Assembly: GCA_014155875.1 (NCBI GenBank)
Contig: JACEFZ010014551.1
Span: 356,001-420,000, forward strand
Length of the DNA: 64,000 bases
Origin: Cepaea nemoralis
Lineage: Eukaryota; Mollusca; Gastropoda; Stylommatophora; Helicidae
Direction of reading: 5' to 3'
In this document: piece after piece, positions 55,808 to 64,000 of the stretch
Layout of the letters: the number at the start of each line of letters is the position of its first letter
Numbering within the stretch: position 1 is the first letter of the stretch
Notes under the pieces: generated by a model
Seen by the model: the letters and a program-made list of their open reading frames with translations, nothing else
Told to the model about the DNA's origin: nothing
Database searches by the model: none
Translations under genes and position numbers: made by a program

Positions 55808-56891
55808 CCATTCTAGCAATATCAAGTGTGATCTCATGATAGCAGTGGCACAACTGGAGAAGATAATAAAGTGGGTGATCTGATGATGCAACATTGATTG
55901 TTGTATTTAACAATTAGATATGTAGTCACCTTTAAGAATAATGAGGCAACACAAGAATGATCATGCCAGTCACCAAGGGTTACCTCAGAATAGCAGTAGT
56001 ACAACTAGAGGGGCAAGGTGGATAATTTGATGGAAGACATTTATGACCTATGGTTTAATTCATGTGTTATATTGTATGTGCTCATTGCTTCATGTGTTTA
56101 ATATGTCTTCTTTATAATGATAATCATAGATTGTGTTTTCCATTGTTACAGGAGCAGCTGACTAGTTAGTGTCAGCAAGCCTGGGTTCTTGGTGGGATAG
56201 TAAATTGTGTCACAACTCTTTGTTTATGTTGTGTCTTGGGGTTTATGTTGTGTAACCTATGTTTTTGTAGTGCCTTATTGTCTGTGCGGTGTTGCTTGTA
56301 TCCAGGTTCTTTATTGTGTCAGTCTAACCAGCTATTGCTTGGAGCACTTGGGTTGTGGTACTTGGTGTACCCTGTTGTCTTAAGTGCTGTTGATTGGTGA
56401 GGGTTACCCACCGTTGTTGTTTGATATATACAGTTGTCTGTTGTATCTGTTATTGCAATGTGTTATCAAACATGTTCTGTTAGAAGAAATAAATAAAGAG
56501 CTTGTTTATTTGTCCTTGAGTTGTTCGTTTAGTCTCTTTTAGTTTTTACTTTTTACAGTCACTATTTCTACCACAATCTAACACCTTAATCCAATGTCTG
56601 GGTCTCAAATATGACAGTCAGTCCAGAGTTGAGGCCCCTGCCTGAGATCTCGTATATCTTCTTATCTAATCACTATCATCTTTTTTTGTTGGTTGAGGCG
56701 GTGTGAGGTTCTCTCTCTTTTCACTATTTTTCTTCTTTGGCCGCATCGAAGTCAGAACTACTCTTTACCTCTTAGCACCGTAGTGAAGGAAGCATCAGTC
56801 TTTATGATTGTCTCCCTTTCTCTTTTACCATCGGCTACATAAGGTATATCCAGTAGACACGGAGAGCTTAACACAACCACTGTAATGTAAG
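55808..56891 (+). repeat. 1.09-kb direct duplication, copy 2
   Basis: Second copy of 51927-53015, offset 3881 bp. Differences concentrate in short indels such as TTCTGGTGGG against TTCTTGGTGGG. Confidence 0.85.
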
Positions 56892-56955
56892 GTATATCCA
56901 GTAGCCACGGAGAGCTTAACACAACCACTGTAATGTAAGGTATATCCCGTAACCA
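56843..56955 (+). repeat. 48-bp tandem repeat at the end of copy 2
   Basis: GGTATATCCAGTAGCCACGG and CACAACCACTGTAATGTAA recur about 2.3 times here; copy 1 holds a single unit at 52968-53015. Confidence 0.85.
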
Positions 56956-57089
56956 CGGAGCAAGCATCGAGGATGTAAGCGATGGAAGGATTCAAGGACA
57001 ATGGCAAAGAGGAATCCTGCAAGGCATACATCAGTGGACATAATCTTAAGCACAAAGGTCCAGGAACAAATTAAACCGCGGTAAATTAA

Positions 57090-58200
57090 TTACAACCAAG
57101 GCTGAAAAAACAGTTTGAACGATGTAGCAACATGTTCCTTCCTACAAAAATCGATTCGGATTGGAGAGAGCGATCAAAAGAGATACAGAAAGATGATAAC
57201 CTTGTTTTTTAGATTATCTGATAAAGTGAAACATGATGAAATGATCAACATTATTAATAGCTTTGATGGAAAAGATCTCAAAATAAAAAAGAATATTAAC
57301 TGGAAACAAGAGGCAGCATTGAACAAGGGAAATAATGTGAGTATTTAGGAACAAATAAAGCAAAAAGTAAGATAAAATGTATTTTGTCACCGGATATCTT
57401 CTATTTATGTAGTACGGTATTAATGAGAGAGATCAAAGTGAAGCCCGGAGCATGAGTTTGGGATTATAATCCAAACGATCTATGCTAAGCAGATAACACA
57501 GTTTGGATTGCTTAAAACGCGTAAAGATCTACAACGACTTCTGGACATTGTGGTAACAGAGAGTGCAAAAGACCTTCATTACCAAGAACATAGAAACAAT
57601 GATTACTCAAAGAAAAAATAGCACCAACATGTGACATAACAATGGAACGAAAAATGCTGAACCAAGGTAATAAATTCAAATATTTTGGACCAATCATATC
57701 ATGAAAGATGCATGACAGAGATTAAATGCAGAATAGACCAAACAAAGGCTGCATTTCAGAAAATGGAAGTATCTTTTGCAATTAAAATGGAAGTATCTTT
57801 TGACAGAGAGTACTAAAATGTTATAGAGAACGTAACTGGATGTGAAATATGGAACGTGATCGAACAGATTAAGAAGAAAATGGAGGCAACGAAGATGTGC
57901 TTTCTGACATATAAGTTGGGAATACTTTGGACTGCCAGAGCAACTAACAACGATTGCCTGCGAAAGTCTCATGAAAGTAGAACATTACATGCACACATAT
58001 GAAGGAGACAAACAGTATTCTATGGTCATGTCATGAGAAGTGTGGCAGTGGAGAACAACCTGATGACTGGACAGATCAGCAGTTGACGCGGCTGGACTGC
58101 GGCGGTGACATGCATGAACACAGTCAACAGAATTGATTCCAAACAACAGAGACCCAGATCTGTAAGGATGCATGAACGTCTATGCCATGTGGTAGGACAC

Positions 58201-58240
<40 letters not shown>
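57090..58240 (+). pseudogene. RTE-type LINE fossil with (GAT)n tail
   Basis: Broken frames: F-R-L-S-D-K-V-K-H-D-E-M at 57210 (the A-F-D-K-V block), N-I-N-W-K-Q-E-A-A, then a lost YADD region near 57480, then D-L-Q-R-L-L-D. I-L-W-T-A-R-A-T-N at 57920, F-Y-G-H-V-M-R at 58018 and the last codons lead to a (GAT)n tail at 58201-58240. The order fits an RTE element; many stops. Confidence 0.75.
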
Positions 58241-58418
58241 GAGTATATTTACAGTGTATATAGACTAGGTAGAGTAGCCACGATACGTCTTATTCAGTTG
58301 TGGGCGCGTATGGGTAGCTGATAGGGTGCTACGTGGTTAACGTCATGAGCATGGTTGGACGAGTGTTGGACGCCTGCGTTCGTCGTCCGCCAACAGGGGA
58401 AAGGACTGGCCACCTATA
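58241..58418. other. No gene seen; LINE D target region
   Basis: Unassigned sequence ending in GCCACCTATA (58409-58418), which is repeated at 62635-62644 beyond LINE D. Confidence 0.5.
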
Positions 58419-58464
58419 CTTCTTCTTCTTCTTCTTCTTCTTCTTTCGTTCGCTTGAAATATGT

Positions 58465-59661
58465 CTATAACTGCAATGCTGTCTCTTGTATGAATTGAAC
58501 TGTCTTTTTCAGTTCACACAGCGGTCCATAGAGTTTATCTTCCACTGTCGTCTCTCTAGGCCAGAAGGTTTGCCTAGATATGTTATATTTTGGGCAGTCT
58601 TGGAGTATGTGCTCTGCTGTCTGCGACGCCAATCCACATGTACACATGGCTGTTTTCACCAATCTTGAATTTTGTATACATGTGGTTGCGTAATCTATTG
58701 TGCCCTGTTCTGAGGCGCAGAATAATGACTTGTTCTGGTCTATCCATAACGTGGTAGTCATCTTGAGCAGGTTTTGGTGGCTTTCTGACTGATTTAATCA
58801 TTCTTTTCTTTTGGTGGTATGTTACAGGCACATCAGGCTGTTCTTCTTTGGCTCCTTCCTTAGCCAATTGATCAGCTCTGTCGTTTCCGGGTACTCCACA
58901 GTGGGATGGTATCCACTGTATGGTGACCTTATGCTGACTGCTAAGTTCAGAAAGTAGTGTCCTTAGTACTGGCAATTTCCCAGACAGGAGCGCCTCGAGT
59001 ACTGATTTTGCATCTGTCAATAGCACCACAGGTTGTGTACCATTGCTGGTATTTAGTAATTTCTCTGTTGCTATCTTGATTGCCTCAATTTCAGCATCGT
59101 AGTTATGGCAGTACTTTCCTGTCGGTACTCTAGCTGTGTCCCTGGTATTATTTGGGTATTCTATGTACACTCCCGCTCCTCCATTTCGAACAGCATTTTG
59201 TGCTGACCCATCTGTGTAGACTCGGATCCAGAGGTCCTGTGGGTATTCTTCATCAAGGAAGCTGAGAGTGGCTGTTCTGCGCTGCACACTGTTCTGTTCT
59301 TCCTTGTCAAATATTCCTCTCACTTTTGTCTGGATTTGTAATGGTAGTCTATGCTCATCTTTCCATGGAGTTCGCTCTGGAATAGTTGTTAGGGGGATAC
59401 CAACTGTGGGCAGATCGGTGGTTTCTCTGCAGAGTCGTTTGGCCTGGTGGATAAAACTACTTCTTTTCAACCGCCCATAGCTAGGTTTTCAAATCTGTTC
59501 TTCATAGGGTGGCCTGGCAAGCTGAGGAACTTTTCTGCTTGTATTAGCGTTTTCGTATCTCTGCGCTCACTCAGTGCTTGTGTCCTCCCCATCTTCTCCA
59601 TTTCCACTATAGGGGTTGATCTCATCCCTCCTGTGGTGACTCTAAGTGCTTGATTTTGCAC
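58465..59661 (-). pseudogene. LINE D RNase H and C-terminal Cys/His block
   Basis: Frames 59661-59467, 59470-58583 and 58761-58465. RNase H shows V-Y-T-D-G-S-A-Q, D-A-E-I-E-A-I, L-L-T-D-A-K-S-V and S-H-C-G-V-P-G-N-D-R-A-D: the four catalytic acidic residues are present. I-L-R-L-R-T-G-H-N follows, then after a frame change C-G-L-A-S-Q-T-A-E-H-I-L and Q-D-C-P, a zinc-type motif common in I/Jockey-group LINEs of molluscs and other animals. RNase H would remove the RNA strand after target-primed synthesis. Confidence 0.9.
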
Positions 59662-60691
59662 TTTGTCCAGCTCTTGTAGTGTGGTTTTTGATGCCGAACA
59701 CCATGCAGTTGACCCGTATTCCAGGTGTGGTCGTATGCTCTGTTGATAAACTTTGCTAAGTATTTTCCCACTGGCTCCCCATGTGGTTCCACTTAGCTTT
59801 CTCTAGATGGCTATTTTCCTTCTGGCTTTTGCTACTGCTTTGTCGATGTGCTTTCTCCATGTCAGCCTGCCATCAAATGTTACTCCAAGGTATGTTGGTT
59901 CTTTCTCTTAGGGGTGTTCCATTTATCTGGATGGTCCCTGCCTTTTGTTTTGGAGAGAGGGTAAATAGGGTGGTGCTGTACTTGTCAGTGTTTATGCTGA
60001 CACACCATCTATTTGCCCATGCAACAAATGTATCTACAGCTCTTTGTAGTAATCTGGTGGCCACTGATGCATGTTCATTTGTGCTCCATAGAACCAGGTC
60101 ATCGGCGTACATTGCGGCTTTAATTCCATGCGGTAGATTAGCAACGAGATCATTGATGAAGATTAGAAAGAGTGTGGGGGACAATACTCCGCCCTGGGAA
60201 ACTCCGTGACGCAGTAGTACTTTCTTGCTCTTTAGTCCATCTATCTGTACTCGAGCTCTTCTGTTGTACAAGTATGCTTTCACCCATTTGTACATTCTTC
60301 CATTGACTTTGCAGTTTCTCAGTTTATTCATCAGACCTTCTTTCCAGACTTTGTCAAAGGCTTTCTTCAAATCTATCCATGCCGCAAGCACCAGCTTCTT
60401 CTCTTGGAATGCATCCTCAATTTCTTGAGAGAGGTAGGTTGTCTGATCTTCCGTAGAGTAGCACTGCCTAAAGCCAGCCTGCTGTGGCACAAGGATGTTT
60501 TTACTTTCAATGTACCACTGCAGTCTGTGATTGATGATGCGCTCCAGTGTTTTGCAGAGACAGCTGGTGAGGCTAATTGGTCTGTAGCTAGAGGCAATGG
60601 AACTATCTTTCCCTGATTTTAGGAGGGGTATCATGATTGCTTCTCTCCAGGCTTGTGGAACACTGCCTAATGTCCAACTGTTATTGAAGAT
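59662..60691 (-). pseudogene. LINE D reverse transcriptase
   Basis: Main frame 60634-59873. Motifs in order: S-Y-R-P-I-S-L-T-S, Q-A-G-F-R-Q, A-W-I-D-L-K-K-A-F-D-K-V, G-V-S-Q-G-G-V-L-S-P and M-Y-A-D-D-L-V-L-W. A stop at 60692-60694 separates it from the endonuclease frame. After 59873 frameshifts lead through the thumb region to the RNase H frame. Confidence 0.9.
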
Positions 60692-62290
60692 CTACAACAG
60701 CTTTGCTTTGGCCTCTGTTCCTAGGTTCCTGATCATTTCATTGGAGATACCATCAGCTCCTGGTGACTTTCTCATTTTCAGTTTTGATATGGCTAGCTCC
60801 AGTTCGCTGATTGTGATGGGTGCCTCCAGAACCTCATGTACAATTTCCTTCTGTCCTGTATGTTGCCGTTTCTCTTGAATCTCTTGTTGTTTCTCTGGAC
60901 TGATTTTGATATTGTTATCTTGTGCGAATGAGTCCGCAAAATGGTCAGCTGCTTGCTTTCTTGTTAAGATGTTTCCATCTTTATGTAGTGCAATTTTTGA
61001 GTTTCTCCCTGTGCCCTCATCGTTAAGTTGTTTTATTAGCTTCCACAATTTCCTTGTGTCTCTTTCAAAGTTCAGAGACTCTGTTTTTTCCTGCCAGCTT
61101 TTCCGTCTAGCCTGCAGCTTGGCCCTTTGAAATTTGGCTTTTGCATGCTGGAATTTATTGTGGTGCTCTTGGCTGGGTGTGGCCTCTGCTTGCTTTCTAC
61201 ATACTTCCACATCATTATGCAACTGTTCCAGTTCACTACTCCAGTAGGGTTTATATTGTTTACGGGCTCCTCTTGGTACTGTTTCTCGCGCTGCCTGTAG
61301 TATGCATTTCCCAAACTCTTCAACTACTTTATTTATGTCTTTCTCAGTGTTCATGTTTCTAACCAGTATGCTGGTGCGATTCTTGTACATTGCCCAGTCT
61401 GCTTTCTTGTAGTTCCACCTCGAGAGGGTGCTGCTTTCACTTACAAGCTCATTTTCTACAGTTAGAAAGACTGGTCGATGGTCACTGCCACCTAGTTGTT
61501 TCCCAACAATTCGTGTAATGTTCCACTCCAGGTCTGGTGAATGAAAAGCCAGGTCAGGTGTAGTTGTAGAGTGCCATGATCTCGAGTAGAAAGTATGTGG
61601 GTCGGACGGCTTGTTAACCAAGATGAATCTATTCTCATCCTGCCAGTCTTCCAGTCTCTCTCCTCTCTGGTCCATGTGATCATAGCCCCAACTCTGCGAG
61701 TGGCTGTTGAAATCGCCGCACACAATCATTTTTTCTGTTAATGGTAGTGTGTCCAGTGCCTGTGGGCGGTCACTTGGACAGTAGTAATTGATCAGATGTA
61801 GGTCTGTATAGCCTGTTTTAAGTTTAAGTGTCTGATACTCAGCCCCTTCCATATAGACTTCGATTTGGGAAGCAGTGATGTTATTTTTTACAAGGGTAAG
61901 TATCCCACCTTTTCGCCTGTCCTTTCGGTCAGATCGGTAACACTGGTAGCCTCTGATTTTGAAGGCTATATTTTCGTTGAGGTGAGTTTCTTGCAAGCAA
62001 CATATGCTTACTTTTTCTTTGTCCAGGATGTTTTCTAATTCTACTTTTTTGTTGCTGACTCCCTCCGCATTCCAGTGCATTATTTTAAGTCTTTGTTTAG
62101 TATGGCCAGCTGTTCTATTCTCATGTCCCCTGGCTCCACAGGACATCTGAGAAGGACATCCAGTAGTTGGGGTTGGACCCTTTCGAGACATAGGGCCCGG
62201 CACTGCACCTGCCTGGGGGTCCAAAGCAGGGCGAGCACCATAACTTTTAGCAGCAGTCGACATATTCCATTTTGCGTAATTGCGTGGCAT
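60692..62290 (-). pseudogene. LINE D apurinic-type endonuclease and linker
   Basis: A 532-codon open frame. After about 70 Pro/Gly-rich residues come I-M-H-W-N-A-E-G-V-S, C-L-Q-E-T-H-L, V-C-G-D-F-N-S-H-S, and G-S-D-H-R-P-V near residue 270. These are the catalytic boxes of the LINE endonuclease, all intact. The end carries S-P-G-A-D-G-I-S-N-E, the first RT block, before the stop. The Met at 62290 is the first in frame; it may not be the native start. Confidence 0.9.
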
Positions 62291-62644
62291 CCTGATTTCT
62301 GTGGTGCGCCTCCTGGCTGGTTGCCTCCGTCTTCAGCACCTTTCCTTTGCTAGAGCAGACTGTGGTCTCACTCGAGTTTAGATGTGTACACACACACACA
62401 CGTGTCTGCACATGCATGTATGTGTATACACATCTAGAGCACACTGGTTATTTTCCAGCGCCAGATACTCGCCGTAGCCCCTTCTCCTGTTAGTTAAAAC
62501 AGTTCCGCCACGTGAAGGCCAGGAGTTGGACTTTTGCTGCAGAGGTTATGTATTCACGAGCCATTGGGGTATTTAAGCAATGTTGGGCGCTCACCCCAAC
62601 ACTGCGCCCCGGCTACATACAGCAATTTGGAACCGCCACCTATA

Positions 62645-63585
62645 TTCAAGTGCATTCAGACCTACACCATGTGTCGGATCTATCATATTACAATCACAGA
62701 TCTACACAATGTAATGGGACTATCACATCACAGACCTACACAATGTGATGGTCCTATCGCTTCATAGACCTACACATTTTGATGGGACTTTCACATCACA
62801 GACCAACACAATGTGATGGGGCTATCACATCACAGACCTACACAATGTGATGGGACTATCACATCACAGACCTACAAAATGTGGTGGGACTATCACATCA
62901 CAGACCTACACACTGTGATGGGACTGTCGCATCATAGACCTACACAATGTGATAGCACTATCACATTTGTGTACTATCACATCACAGACCTACATAATGT
63001 GATGGGACTATCACATCACAGACCTACACAATGTGATGGGACTATCACATCACAGACCTACACAATGTGATGGGACTATCATATCACAATCACAGACCTA
63101 CACAATGTGATGGGACTGTCGCATCATAGACCTACACAATGTGATAGCACTATCATATCACAATCACAGACCTACATAATGTGATGGGACTATCACATCA
63201 CAGACCTACACAATGTGATGGTCCTATCTCATCACAGACCTACACAATGTGATGGTCCTATAACATCACAGACCTACACAATGTGATGGTCCTATCTCTT
63301 CACAGACCTACACAAAGGGATGGCAATATTGCTTCACAGACCTACACAATGTGATGGTCCTATCACATTACAGACCTACACAATGTGATGATCATATTGC
63401 ATCACAGACCTACACAATGTGATGACCGTATTGCACCACAGACCTACATAATGTGATGGTCATATGGCTTGACAGACCTACACAATCTGATGACCCTATC
63501 ACATCACAGACCTTCACAGTGTGATGGTTCTATCGCTTCACAGACCTACACAATGTGATGGCCATATCGCTTCACAGACCTACAG
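62645..63585. repeat. 34-bp minisatellite
   Basis: About 27 units of ACATCACAGACCTACACAAT plus GTGATGGGACTATC, period 34, with variants (GTCCTATCGCTTC, GACCGTATTGC). LINE D inserted at its left edge. ORFs through it are repeat artefacts. Confidence 0.95.
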
Positions 63586-63589
63586 CTAG

Positions 63590-64000
63590 ATAGACAAATT
63601 ATATCAATGACATGTTAAATAGACAGGTGTTATCTATGACATATTAAATAGACTACTTTTATCAATGACATATTAGATAGACAAGTTTCAACAATGAAAT
63701 ATTAGATAGACAAGATTTTTCAATGACATAATAGATAGACAAGTTTTAACAATGACATATTAGATAGGCAAGTTTTAACAATGACATATTGTATAGACGT
63801 CGTTGGATACACGCGGGGACATGTTTTATTTTAACAATGACTTATTAGATAGGCAAGTTTAGTACCAGGTCGTTGTTTTATCAATGACATATTAGATAGA
63901 CAAGTTTAGTACCACGTCGTTAGGTACTCGCGTGGACAAACAGACGCTTGACGTTAAGTAGAACATTCTTTTCTGGTAAAGATAGTCAGGCAATGCTTAT
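63590..64000. repeat. About 30-bp minisatellite with larger units
   Basis: Repeated ATGACATATTAGATAGACAA plus GTTTTAACA with period about 29-31. TACYACGTCGTTRGGTACTC-like stretches interrupt near 63795-63930. The array degenerates toward the window end. Confidence 0.8.

Larger units (their letters stand above)
58419..62634 (-). mobile_element. LINE D: I/Jockey-group retrotransposon with RNase H
   Basis: A 4.2-kb minus-strand element with endonuclease, RT, RNase H and a C-terminal Cys/His block, ending in a (GAA)n tail (TTC repeats at 58421-58446 on the plus strand). GCCACCTATA at 58409-58418 and 62635-62644 is a 10-bp target duplication right at the tail boundary. No ORF1 was found: only about 340 bp precede the endonuclease ORF, so the copy is 5'-truncated or the family lacks ORF1. 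Three or four frame breaks make it inactive. Confidence 0.85.

Noticed and set aside
51927..56891. Conventional LTR retrotransposon
   Set aside because: The repeats lack TG...CA ends, no target duplication or gag/pol was found, and a primer-binding site is not evident. Left as an unexplained direct duplication.
62645..63585. CRISPR-like array of short repeats
   Set aside because: Units are directly adjacent with no unique spacers and there are no cas genes; this is a eukaryotic minisatellite.

Overview
This window looks like an intergenic, repeat-saturated stretch of a large invertebrate animal genome. The transposon mix, tRNA-derived SINEs, dense microsatellites and AT-rich minisatellites would suit a mollusc or another lophotrochozoan, but nothing here fixes the species. 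I found no convincing host protein-coding gene and no genuine rRNA or tRNA gene. Almost everything recognisable is a mobile element, a dead piece of one, or a tandem array.

Layout. 1-2700: SINEs and fragments of RTE-type LINEs. 2705-8400: a Tc1/mariner-type DNA transposon split by a 3.7-kb LINE (LINE A, minus strand, own target-site duplication) and again by a SINE inside the transposase. 8.5-16.3 kb: microsatellites, LINE 3' ends, SINEs and a second mariner copy (minus). 16.35-17.98 kb: a hAT transposon remnant carrying two SINEs. 18-25 kb: AT runs, a Helitron-like (GACA)n tandem block, an RTE 3' end and a 41-bp minisatellite. 25-33.4 kb: AT-rich satellites invaded by an R2-like element with a restriction-like endonuclease (minus) and by LINE B (plus). 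33.6-39.5 kb: SINEs, short LINE tails, and a 33-bp minisatellite split by a probable 1.9-kb solo LTR. 40.1-48.0 kb: a complete, young Ty3/gypsy-type LTR retrotransposon (minus) with one uninterrupted 1556-residue Gag-Pol. 48.0-51.8 kb: LINE C (plus), interrupted by a 738-bp copy of only the 5' UTR of LINE A. 51.9-56.9 kb: a 1.09-kb direct duplication around 2.8 kb of G/T-rich DNA. 57.1-58.2 kb: RTE fossil. 58.4-62.6 kb: LINE D (minus; endonuclease, reverse transcriptase, RNase H). 62.6 kb to the end: 34-bp and about 30-bp minisatellites.

The most notable element is the LTR retrotransposon at 40124-48027. Its capsid looks like a SCAN domain, and its integrase lies before the reverse transcriptase, which is the Gmr1-type order: Ty3/gypsy-like domains in a Ty1/copia-like arrangement. 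It has perfect 5-bp target duplications and LTRs that differ at about three positions, so it inserted recently. The other main result is a readable nesting order: several insertions can be ordered in time from exact target-site duplications seen directly in the sequence.
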